Shown here: in pieces, positions 7,566 to 14,214 of the stretch | Layout of the letters: each line of letters starts with the position of its first letter | Position numbering within the stretch: the first letter of the stretch is position 1 | From: Candidatus Latescibacterota bacterium | Lineage (GTDB): Bacteria > Latescibacterota > UBA2968 > GCA-2709665 | Assembly (NCBI GenBank): GCA_012271065.1 | Contig: JAAXHE010000344.1 | Span: forward strand, 1 to 16,563 | DNA length: 16,563 bases | Reading direction: 5' to 3' | The notes under the pieces: model-generated | What the model was told of the DNA's origin: nothing | The model's input: the letters and a program-made list of their open reading frames with translations, nothing else | Database searches by the model: none | Program-made: the position numbers and the translations under genes

Positions 7566-7902
7566 TCTAAAGTATGGCCTGAGGTTCGCGATCTTCGCGT
7601 CCGAGTACGGAATTTCCTTAGCGAGGCTCAACGCCAGCTCCTTTTCAATACGTCCCCCGGCCTGCCGGACAGCGTCGGGCAGACGTAGAAGACAATCGTG
7701 AAAAAAGCACCTGAACGCCGGGGATTTCCTGCCACCGCCATGGCCTTTGTGAAACGGCGAATTCACCTTTAATTCTACAATATTCACGTCCGTACCGCAA
7801 TAGGCATCTTCACCAAATGGCGGTTCGCTATTGCAAAATGCGACGGCGCAGGCTGCGGGCCCGTTCTGACGTCGCCCCTCACGACTCCCTTGACCCCTTC
7901 GG
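7566..7902. other. 337-base gap between the C45 gene and the barrel gene
   Basis: I see no convincing gene here. It holds the AAGGAG at 7638-7643 that could serve an alternative TTG start of the barrel gene. It also holds a short hairpin, TTGACC-ccttc-GGTCAA (7890-7906), that overlaps the stop codon of the C45 gene. The hairpin lacks a T-tract on the minus strand, so it is not a standard intrinsic terminator. The section near 7720-7790 reads like an intergenic repeat-type sequence (in-frame NSPFHKGHGGG) rather than protein. Confidence 0.5.
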
Positions 7903-8967
7903 TCAATTTGGATATTCGAACTCCTCGTAATCGTCTTTCCCGATCGGATGCAGGTAAAGCCTCATTTTTCGATCTCTCGTGGTTGCGAACATCACCTGGC
8001 AGGAGATCAGGTCGCCCACGTTCAAACCATGCGTCTGCAGGATGCGCCCGGGCGCATGGACGTCGAACGAGAAATCGATCAGTTCCTGCAGGGTTTTCAT
8101 CCGGGCGAAGACGTTCCGATAGTGCGCGAAATACATGACGCGCGCCTGGGAGTTGTAATAGTAGGGTCCGTCCCAGAATTCGGGGTCGGCCTCGCGCGAC
8201 GGATTCTGAAGCCTGGGATGCTGCCAGTGGTTGACCTCCAGGAGCATCCCGTCCTGCGCTTCAGAGATGGCGACATTCTCAGATTCCAACTCGAGACCCA
8301 GTATATTCCCTGCGGCGTCGACCGTGACCAGGTTCATCCCCTTCTGTCCCGAGAGGCGGTACTGTTCCACGAAATGCCGGACGTCGTCGCAGTCGCCGCA
8401 GTGCTGCGTCAGCAGGTGGACGACGAAGTAGAGGTTCAGGTGTTCGGGATTGGAGGCGAAGTTGAACTTCCGATGACCGGAGTTCGCCCCCACGGCCAGT
8501 CCGGCGTCGTTCACGCCCATCCCGAGTGTGACGTGCCTGCTGGAGCCGAACCCCATCATTCCATGAGGTTTCGTGTCCGGGAAAAACGAGACAACGGAAC
8601 CGGACACCGTTCCGGGCACCGTATCCGTGCCACCGTCGTTGGTGGACAGCATAGCGGGCCCGTCATCATCCAGTACGATTCCCAGCGTGGAGCAGGCATC
8701 CCCCGCGGGCCCGGTCCAGAGAATATGGCCGTAATACGCGTGATCGAAAGACGCCATTCCCGCCGCCTCTCCGAACGCTTCGATCTGCTCGATCATATCC
8801 GGAAACTCACGCCGCATAAATGCCATGTTCTGCCGGAAGTAGGTATTCTCGAAATCGTGCGGTCGGGCCTGCCAGAACTTCAGGTAGTCCTGCGCGGCCT
8901 CAGGGCTTATGGAACCCTGGGCCTTTCCGGTCTCGGCGGGACTGCCGCGAAACGTTCGCGTTTCCAT
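7903..8967 (-). CDS. C45-family acyltransferase/amidohydrolase (6-APA acyltransferase-like, Ntn type), copy 1
   Basis: This 354-residue protein resembles acyl-CoA:6-aminopenicillanic acid acyltransferase (peptidase family C45). These Ntn hydrolases self-cleave before a Cys that becomes the N-terminal nucleophile. The candidate is Cys92 in GDACSTLGI, with the following DDGPAMLSTND segment in the place of the family's substrate-pocket strand. Later conserved parts are GHRKFNFASNPEHLNLYF and LEVNHW. The family makes or breaks amide bonds to acyl chains; the true substrate here is unknown. ATG at 8967 is chosen because GGAGGAG lies 6-9 bases upstream; an in-frame start at 8997 would overlap the CocE stop. 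It follows the CocE gene by 26 bases, so the two are almost certainly co-transcribed. No signal peptide is seen. A close paralogue is at 14215-15282. Confidence 0.85.
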   Translation of the reverse strand: METRTFRGSPAETGKAQGSISPEAAQDYLKFWQARPHDFENTYFRQNMAFMRREFPDMIEQIEAFGEAAGMASFDHAYYGHILWTGPAGDACSTLGIVLDDDGPAMLSTNDGGTDTVPGTVSGSVVSFFPDTKPHGMMGFGSSRHVTLGMGVNDAGLAVGANSGHRKFNFASNPEHLNLYFVVHLLTQHCGDCDDVRHFVEQYRLSGQKGMNLVTVDAAGNILGLELESENVAISEAQDGMLLEVNHWQHPRLQNPSREADPEFWDGPYYYNSQARVMYFAHYRNVFARMKTLQELIDFSFDVHAPGRILQTHGLNVGDLISCQVMFATTRDRKMRLYLHPIGKDDYEEFEYPN

Positions 8968-8993
8968 CGTTGACTCCTCCGCATTGAATGTTG

Positions 8994-10823
8994 TCACGAC
9001 GTCCAGACGGGCAGTTCTATGTATGAGGCTCGTCCGGCCTCGTGGTAGACAGTGTTACGAGCGATTCGCCAGTCTCTGTCGTCGGGATCGCCCGTGTTCC
9101 GGTTAATGTCGAAATTCGGAAAGTTGCTGCTGCAGATGTCCAGGCGGATGCGATGCCCCGCTTTGAACAGGTTCGCCGACGGCTGCATGTCGATTTCGAT
9201 GCGATACACCGTTCCCGGCTCCATGGGACGCGGCCGTTCGAAACTGTCACGATATCGTACCCTGAGGATGCCCTCGGAAACGGGGAAGGCGTACCCGTTA
9301 GGATCGTCCCGGCTCGGCGGATATACGTCCAGTAGCTTGAGGAAGAAATCGGTATCCGGCGCGTCCGAGGATATCCAGAGGCTCCCTCTGATGTTCCCGG
9401 CGATCGACAGGTCGTCCGTCAGCGGCGCGGTCTGAAAGACCAGCACGTCGGGCCGCGAGGCGATGGGCATGCCGGGGATGCCATGCCCGGGAAGGGTCTC
9501 GATCTCGATCTGATCGCGGGGACCCATCCCCTTGAACCACCCCTCCTTCATCGGACCGTAGGGGATGATACAGCGGCCGTTGCTGGATACCGTATTGCGC
9601 GGGTCATACGTGTACGTCGTCGAAGCATCTTCCTCGGACGGGGCATCGGACGACAGGATTCCGTTCTCATGGATATAGTAGTTAATCGAACTCGAACCCT
9701 TCGGCGGCCACCCATCCACGCTGAACCACTTCCCGCCGTGTTGCAGGAGTCCGTCTCTGTCCCGGCTGCCGTCCCCGCCGCCCATCCGGAACATCCGCAC
9801 AGCGCTTCCCACGTCCACCGTGGTATCGTCCTTCAGCCACCGGTTGAACCACTGCAGGTAGAGGTGGAGGAAATCCTTATGGAAATGGAGGCCGCCCTCC
9901 GGCCCGAAGTGCACGTCTCCGCAGGACGGTTCGCAGTTGCCGTGGGTCCAGGGACCCACCAACAGGTGCTGATTCCCGCGCCCCATGCTCACCATCTTCC
10001 GGAAACCGTCGATGATGGTCCTGGGATACCAGTCGAACCAGCCTACCATCCAGAGGATGGGCATGTCGGGAAACGAATCGAAATACTCGTCCATCGCGAA
10101 TCCCGGCTGCCGCCAGAATTCCGTATAGTCGTTGTTCTCGAAATAAAGCTGGAAGACCGCGTCCTCATATTGCGGGACCACCGCCAGCGGCGTCTGACCG
10201 CGCCGCCAGGGGATGCGGGATGCCCATTCGAGAAACTGTGTTCCGTCGGCGGACATCGCCCGTACGGCTTCGGCAATGGCCGGGTCCGCCTGCGCCTCGT
10301 GGCCTGTTATCGACATCCGGACCGCCCAGTTCAGGAGGCCAAGGTGCAGCGCGCCGCCCTCGCGCATGCTGTAGTGGTAGGCATTGATGGGCCCTTCGAA
10401 TGGAATCATCGTCGTAAGAGACGGGGGGTTCCGCGTGGCCGCGTGGAACTGGACCCACGCATCGTAGGAACACCCGTGCATGCCCACCTTCCCGTTGCAC
10501 GAGGGATGATCGGCGATCCACTCGATGGTGTCGTACCCGTCTTCCGGGTCGTCCCTGAAAGGGAAGAACACGCCTTCGGAACCGTAGCGCCCCCTGCAGT
10601 CCTGTACGGCGGCGATGTAGCCGTGACGCGCGAAAAAGCTCGCGATGGCCGAACCGCCGTTCTTGTTGTACGGCGTCCGCTCCAGGGCCGCGGGGAAGGT
10701 CCCGGTACGTCGATTCGCAACTTCGCCCGGGAAATAGAGGTCGGTGGCCAGGCGCACGCCGTCCCGCATCGGGACCATCAGGTCCCTGGCCACAATAACG
10801 TCAGCCGTATGAGGCTCACCCAT
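8994..10823 (-). CDS. CocE/NonD-family hydrolase (S15-type alpha/beta hydrolase)
   Basis: This 609-residue protein has the layout of cocaine-esterase/alpha-amino-acid-ester-hydrolase/X-Pro dipeptidyl-peptidase relatives. An alpha/beta-hydrolase core (about 10-330) is followed by a C-terminal jelly-roll domain with the family's ...YRIEIDMQPSANLFKAGHRI segment. Catalytic residues can be read: Ser119 in GCSYDAW (usually GxSYxG), Asp264 in GWFDW and His294 in GPWTHGN. Tyr52 in RTPYNK is the likely oxyanion residue. The family hydrolyses esters or amides, and some members act on beta-lactam side chains. No signal peptide is visible, so it is probably cytoplasmic. ATG at 10823 has a TAAGGTGA ribosome-binding site 6-8 bases upstream. 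It sits between the propeller gene (112 bases) and the C45 gene (26 bases) on the same strand, so the three likely act on one substrate. Confidence 0.9.
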   Translation of the reverse strand: MGEPHTADVIVARDLMVPMRDGVRLATDLYFPGEVANRRTGTFPAALERTPYNKNGGSAIASFFARHGYIAAVQDCRGRYGSEGVFFPFRDDPEDGYDTIEWIADHPSCNGKVGMHGCSYDAWVQFHAATRNPPSLTTMIPFEGPINAYHYSMREGGALHLGLLNWAVRMSITGHEAQADPAIAEAVRAMSADGTQFLEWASRIPWRRGQTPLAVVPQYEDAVFQLYFENNDYTEFWRQPGFAMDEYFDSFPDMPILWMVGWFDWYPRTIIDGFRKMVSMGRGNQHLLVGPWTHGNCEPSCGDVHFGPEGGLHFHKDFLHLYLQWFNRWLKDDTTVDVGSAVRMFRMGGGDGSRDRDGLLQHGGKWFSVDGWPPKGSSSINYYIHENGILSSDAPSEEDASTTYTYDPRNTVSSNGRCIIPYGPMKEGWFKGMGPRDQIEIETLPGHGIPGMPIASRPDVLVFQTAPLTDDLSIAGNIRGSLWISSDAPDTDFFLKLLDVYPPSRDDPNGYAFPVSEGILRVRYRDSFERPRPMEPGTVYRIEIDMQPSANLFKAGHRIRLDICSSNFPNFDINRNTGDPDDRDWRIARNTVYHEAGRASYIELPVWTS

Positions 10824-10854
10824 GGGAATTCACCTTAAGAAGAACCAGTTGTCG

Positions 10855-10930
10855 GTGGCCAGTGGATAGTGGACAGTCCCAAACAGCCCCGGAATCTCGG
10901 CGGGGGGACTGACCCCTCATCACTGACCAC
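10855..10930. repeat. Long imperfect inverted repeat between the propeller and CocE genes
   Basis: The reverse complement of 10855-10880 and the sequence 10905-10930 agree at about 21 of 26 positions with one-base shifts; both begin GGGACTG and end CCAC. A 24-base spacer separates them. The element could fold in the mRNA between the two genes or be a remnant of a small repeat element. It sits almost entirely inside the intergenic space. Confidence 0.5.
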
Positions 10931-10935
10931 TGCTT

Positions 10936-12444
10936 CTAAAATCGATAGCCGTACAGCCGGGCTGCGCCATAGAGATGGAAGCGGAGCCTGAAGCGGTCCC
11001 GGCCGATGCCGGCAAGTCGTTTGTCGCCCCAGGTGACGGGGCGCCGCAGCCCGTCGACGTCGACATCGTCGCAGTCCCTGCATCCATATCCCGGTACCGG
11101 CTCGCAGGAGTCCGCGTCGAGCACCTCGACTTCGAGCCAGTTGCGGTTGCGCCGCACGTCGCCCACGTTGACCGTCAGCTCGGTCGACCGGTCGGTCAGC
11201 GCCAGCGGGGAGGTGGTCGCGTGTCCCGGCGTCTCGCGGTCCGGGGTCTCCAGACAGGTGAACCCGTCTTCGCGAAGCGTGGCCAGACCCATCCGCGCCA
11301 TGCGCGCACTCCCGCTCCCCATCTCATGGACGAACTCGGGGATCTCGTTCTCCGGCGGCCAGCTCGTGAACTCTTCGCCCGATCCGCCATAGAACAGGTA
11401 GACGGTCCCGTCCTTGACAACCGGTTTATCCGTAATGATGAGCAGCCCCCCGTCCCACTCGCCGTGGGCGCCGCGGGAGATGACCTTCTGGTGAGGATTG
11501 ACCCGATCGAAACTGAGCCCGTCGCCGCTGACCGCCAGCCGGATGTCGGCCGAGTACATCCCGTAGCGGCCGTAGCCGTTCGGCACGTACCAACCGTACT
11601 CGTAGCAGATGATCCACGCGCCGCCGTACGGCGACATCATGATGTGATGGTCTTCGTACTCGAGTCCGTCGGCGGGGGAAATCAGGGGATTCTCCTCTGC
11701 CCGCCGGAAGTTCTCGATGTCCGGGCCGTACGCCAGAGTCTTCGCGCGTCCGAGGCCGCGGTACCGATCGGCGTGGCGCTTGATATCCGGCTTGTCGAAC
11801 GGTACCATCTCCTGGAAGACGGTTTTGTACCGGCGCGAGGGATCCGGGTCCTGGTCGTCGCGGACGAGCACGCCGATATCGGGCGGGCCGCGAAACCACT
11901 CCGGCAGGTCGATGTTCGGTCCCTCGGTCCAGTGGATCCCGTCGGGCGAGTAGTTGGCCCGGGCGCCCTTTCCGGCATAGACCTTCTGCCCGCCGAAGCT
12001 GCGCTTGATCCCCTTGAATCGTCTGTTCGGGTTCGGCTCAGCGTCGTCCTTGATAATCGGGCCGCGCCCGTCCAGGACGATGTTGTTCTTCTTGCTCCCG
12101 TTGTACTCGTACAGGCCCAGATCGGGTTTGTGCCAGTTGATCCCGTCCTCGCTGACGGCGTACCCCATCGCCCACCACCTCGACGTCGCGATGTCCGATC
12201 CGGCGTACCAGGCCTTGAACAGCCCGTCTTCATCGTCGTAGATGACCGTGGGCGAGGACCACGGCGCGCAGTGGGTGGAATCCCACTCGTGCGAGTCGCC
12301 CACCGGGAGTACGGGATTCAGCGGGTGTTTTTCCGCCTCGCACACGGTTTGTGTGACATGATGAGCCGACTCGATTCCGTGCATCAGAAGGAATCCATCC
12401 GCACTGCCGGCCTCCGTGTTCATCCTCTCCACGTTCCCCTCCAC
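10936..12444 (-). CDS. Five-bladed beta-propeller glycosidase-like protein (GH32/GH43/GH130-type fold)
   Basis: This 502-residue protein contains repeated blade motifs of the S-x-D-G-(I/L)-x-(W/F) kind: VSEDGINW (about 97-104), SPDGIHW (166-172) and VSGDGLSF (305-312). These are separated by strands such as FKAWYAGSD, WIICYEYGWY and VYLFYGGSG. This is typical of GH32/GH43/GH68/GH130-like five-bladed propellers; a smaller beta domain follows at the C-terminus. The family handles sugars (hydrolysis or phosphorolysis), but I cannot assign catalytic acids with confidence, so an exact reaction is not claimed. GTG at 12444 has GGGAG about 9 bases upstream. An internal ATG (12423) also has purine-rich sequence before it. 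No signal peptide is seen. It is the first gene of the minus-strand cluster with CocE and C45. Confidence 0.75.
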   Translation of the reverse strand: MEGNVERMNTEAGSADGFLLMHGIESAHHVTQTVCEAEKHPLNPVLPVGDSHEWDSTHCAPWSSPTVIYDDEDGLFKAWYAGSDIATSRWWAMGYAVSEDGINWHKPDLGLYEYNGSKKNNIVLDGRGPIIKDDAEPNPNRRFKGIKRSFGGQKVYAGKGARANYSPDGIHWTEGPNIDLPEWFRGPPDIGVLVRDDQDPDPSRRYKTVFQEMVPFDKPDIKRHADRYRGLGRAKTLAYGPDIENFRRAEENPLISPADGLEYEDHHIMMSPYGGAWIICYEYGWYVPNGYGRYGMYSADIRLAVSGDGLSFDRVNPHQKVISRGAHGEWDGGLLIITDKPVVKDGTVYLFYGGSGEEFTSWPPENEIPEFVHEMGSGSARMARMGLATLREDGFTCLETPDRETPGHATTSPLALTDRSTELTVNVGDVRRNRNWLEVEVLDADSCEPVPGYGCRDCDDVDVDGLRRPVTWGDKRLAGIGRDRFRLRFHLYGAARLYGYRF

Positions 12445-12719
12445 ATTTGATTTCTCCCGCGTTGTTGGGCGCCCTCTCTATTGGATCAACGGATTGATCG
12501 TAAACCATGATTTGTAAGAAATATGCAAACGACAGCTCGACTATGCCGAGGAAAGCTCGGAATAAGGCCGTACGTTGTAACTGTTCAACCGCATACGGAT
12601 TCTTCGGCAATCGTGTTACATTCAACGGAAGGATCTGGAGATTTGGAAAACACATTGAATGGATTATCTGTCTGTATCTTCGGTGTTTAGAAAGAGATTA
12701 ATCTGAAGATGGTTTTCGC
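12445..12719. other. Intergenic region upstream of the propeller gene, with a perfect inverted repeat
   Basis: This stretch separates the divergent propeller gene (-) from the AT-rich cassette (+) and shows no gene I can support. GATCAA-cgga-TTGATC (12484-12499) is a perfect 6-bp inverted repeat about 40 bases upstream of the propeller start. It could be an operator for the catabolic cluster. G+C falls clearly from about 12500 onwards. Confidence 0.4.
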
Positions 12720-12804
12720 TTGACAGACGAGTGTTTGTGCGCTATACATGCCGATCCAGATATCTAAGCCATAGTTTGACAACCTCCGGGATTTCCTGTA
12801 TTCT
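12720..12804 (+). promoter_or_regulatory. Two tandem sigma-70 promoters of the AT-rich cassette
   Basis: The first is TTGACA (12720-12725), a 17-base spacer and TATACA (12743-12748). The second is TTGACA (12776-12781), a 17-base spacer and TATTCT (12799-12804). Both have a perfect -35 element and ideal spacing. The first would give a leader of about 70 bases. The second would start near 12811, only about 12 bases before the ATG, with the GGAG of the first gene at its very 5' end. A weak ATTCT...AGAAT repeat overlaps the second -10 element. Confidence 0.65.
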
Positions 12805-12822
12805 TTAAGTTGGAGAATTTCA

Positions 12823-13065
12823 ATGTCGCCCAAAATTAGACTTAATGACGAGGAAGTAGAGTGCAAGAAAGTCATTATTATAGAATCCGTTGAGAGGTTT
12901 AGCCAGATTCGCCTAGATGATGGAACGATATTGAATATAAAGGCCTCTCCACAGGAAGTCTTTCGCGTGGATAATCGGTATGATCGTGCCGGTAATCCCG
13001 TCTATGTGGTAAATAGCAACAACGTAATCACCGTACATAGTAGCCCGTTATCTCAGGAGCGTTGA
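12823..13065 (+). CDS. Hypothetical 80-residue beta-rich protein, first gene of the cassette
   Basis: I do not recognise a named family. The 80 residues alternate short beta-strand-like stretches (ECKKVIIIESV, SQIRLDDGTILNIKA, EVFRVDNRYD, NPVYVVNSNNVITVHS) and have no membrane segment or signal peptide. That suggests a small soluble beta-barrel or sandwich protein. The ATG has GGAG 7 bases upstream and lies directly after two strong promoter candidates, so expression is likely. The codon choice is AT-rich (22 G/C in the 60 bases from 12841), unlike the genes on either side, which suggests transfer. The stop is two bases before the next ATG, and that gene's AGGAG lies inside the end of this one. 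A regulator, antitoxin or small partner role is possible, but nothing in the sequence proves it. Confidence 0.8.
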   Translation: MSPKIRLNDEEVECKKVIIIESVERFSQIRLDDGTILNIKASPQEVFRVDNRYDRAGNPVYVVNSNNVITVHSSPLSQER

Positions 13066-13066
13066 A

Positions 13067-13558
13067 ATGGTCATTGCGCGCATCAGGGCTGGTAACTACC
13101 CCCCCGATGATGTCCCAATCCTCAAATATCAACAGACCGAGGTGGCTTGGAATGATAACATCAGTCTCATTTATTTTGTACACAGCGAGTCTTACGAATT
13201 TGACCCAGGCTTAGATGTTTGTGATACCTCTGATCCTGAAATCGGGCGTCTCCCAGACAGTACTCTGTTTTTACTGTATATGCAGAGTTGGGATGAAGAA
13301 GCGGGCGTTACATCTTCTCCGATTGAAATGGCCGAGTGCGAGTCCTATCGGAAGATAGTCAAAATGGGACGCAGAGCCCTTCCTTTAATCATGGACCAGT
13401 TAGTGGCAAATTTGGAAGATCCCGATCATTGGTTTATGGCGCTATCCGAAATTACTGGCGAAGATCCAGTTCCCGAAAATGACTATGGTAATACGGTAAA
13501 CATGGCTGAGGCGTGGCTTGAGTGGTGGAGGAAGAATAGTGGCGAATACGTGGGCTGA
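13067..13558 (+). CDS. Hypothetical protein with conserved MGRRALPLI...HWFMALSEITGEDPV domain
   Basis: This 163-residue protein has two parts. Residues 1-70 look beta-rich. Residues 90-158 carry a helical segment, KMGRRALPLIMDQL (99-112), and HWFMALSEITGEDPV (121-135), ending in AEAWLEWWRK (148-156). From memory, this C-terminal block recurs in small uncharacterised proteins encoded beside DUF7689-type genes, as here; I could not check that. It resembles a short HEAT-like helical repeat, but no enzyme motif is apparent. The ATG follows the upstream stop by one base and has AGGAG 9 bases before it. Its end overlaps the next gene by 20 bases, so the three genes are translationally coupled. A binding or immunity-type partner of the DUF7689-like protein is inference. 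Confidence 0.82.
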   Translation: MVIARIRAGNYPPDDVPILKYQQTEVAWNDNISLIYFVHSESYEFDPGLDVCDTSDPEIGRLPDSTLFLLYMQSWDEEAGVTSSPIEMAECESYRKIVKMGRRALPLIMDQLVANLEDPDHWFMALSEITGEDPVPENDYGNTVNMAEAWLEWWRKNSGEYVG

Positions 13559-14009
13559 ATACGGCTTGCCATATCTTGACTCTGCGAATCATGCCATAAC
13601 AAGCGACCGAAGTCGAAAATACAATTGCATTGCTTGGACTGCAGGACGGGACGATCAATGGTGGTGGCCCATCTCGCCCGATCAGCCATTCGGTTCGTAT
13701 TATTGGCCCTCTGAAGTTCCTCGGGAGGTGTCCATACAAGCGTTCTTAAGGGCATTTGAAGGATTGGGATACAAAGAATGCAGGAATAGTGAAGTCGAAG
13801 AAGGATTTGAAAAAATCGTGTTGTTCGCTAGGGATGGTCTTAGCGGGCCGCCTGTTCCCACACATGCAGCGCGACAATTGTCCAATGGTCATTGGACAAG
13901 CAAATTGGGACGACGTGAGGATATTGTTCATCGAAATGTCCACGATGTAAGCGGTCCAGCCTATGGCAATCCGGTCAAATTCATGAAACGAAAAATAACA
14001 GAATGCTGA
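13539..14009 (+). CDS. DUF7689-like protein with candidate Cys/His active site
   Basis: This 156-residue protein has the blocks YNCIAWTAG (28-36), a tryptophan run WWW (41-43), LGYKEC, FEKIVLFA, THAARQLSNGHWTSKLG (108-124) and EDIVH (127-131). These match my recollection of the DUF7689 pattern. Cys30 and His109 sit in the strongest motifs, with His131 close by. A Cys-His hydrolase (papain or transglutaminase-like) is a reasonable guess but unproven. GTG at 13539 is chosen because GGAGGAAG ends 5 bases before it; an earlier in-frame TTG at 13518 lacks such a site. The gene overlaps its upstream partner and ends just before an intrinsic terminator. It has no signal peptide, so a cytoplasmic role is likely. 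Confidence 0.82.
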   Translation: MANTWAEYGLPYLDSANHAITSDRSRKYNCIAWTAGRDDQWWWPISPDQPFGSYYWPSEVPREVSIQAFLRAFEGLGYKECRNSEVEEGFEKIVLFARDGLSGPPVPTHAARQLSNGHWTSKLGRREDIVHRNVHDVSGPAYGNPVKFMKRKITEC

Positions 14010-14032
14010 ATAATAGTTCAAATAATCCAATG

Positions 14033-14060
14033 CCCTGGCGACTGGCCGGGGTTCTTTCTT
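14033..14060 (+). terminator. Intrinsic terminator of the three-gene cassette
   Basis: CCCTGGC (14033-14039) pairs with GCCGGGG (14045-14051), with one G-T pair, around a five-base loop. TTCTTTCTT follows. It lies 24 bases after the stop of the DUF7689-like gene and closes the operon. Confidence 0.7.
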
Positions 14061-14214
14061 GCGACGGTTTACTTGTACAATTTGACATACACGCCTGGTA
14101 CACGTGGAGGAATCATTGTGTGTGAAACCCTATCGATTGCAAGACCAGAGCGAACCAAAGTTACGGTTTGAATTATCTTTCACACGCGAAGGGAAGGCAT
14201 AGTAATCACCCGGG

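Noticed and set aside
7566..7787. Extended N-terminus of the barrel protein to 7787
   Set aside because: The residues before 7631 are unlike protein, resemble an intergenic repeat in translation, and would place the signal peptide at residue 75.
7948..8973. 341-codon plus-strand open frame opposite C45 copy 1
   Set aside because: A shadow of the C45 gene, which has a paralogue in the same window and a strong ribosome-binding site.
9483..10838. 451-codon plus-strand open frame opposite the CocE gene
   Set aside because: The translation is low in complexity and has no domain. The minus strand carries full catalytic motifs and a ribosome-binding site. Long antisense frames are common in GC-rich genes.
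10975..12450. 491-codon plus-strand open frame opposite the propeller gene
   Set aside because: The same antisense effect; the minus-strand frame shows repeated propeller blade motifs.
12230..12655. 141-codon minus-strand frame across the propeller start
   Set aside because: Half overlaps the propeller gene in another frame and the rest is intergenic; no start signal or family features.
12507..12701. 64-codon plus-strand frame in the intergenic region
   Set aside because: No ribosome-binding site; it ends before the promoters of the cassette and the composition looks random.
14082..14110. TTGACA at 14082-14087 as a plus-strand promoter
   Set aside because: No acceptable -10 element at 16-18 bases and no plus-strand gene follows.
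14120..14185. GTGTGAAA/TTTCACAC pair after C45 copy 2 as a terminator
   Set aside because: The arms are 50 bases apart and no T-tract follows; it was kept only as a remark.
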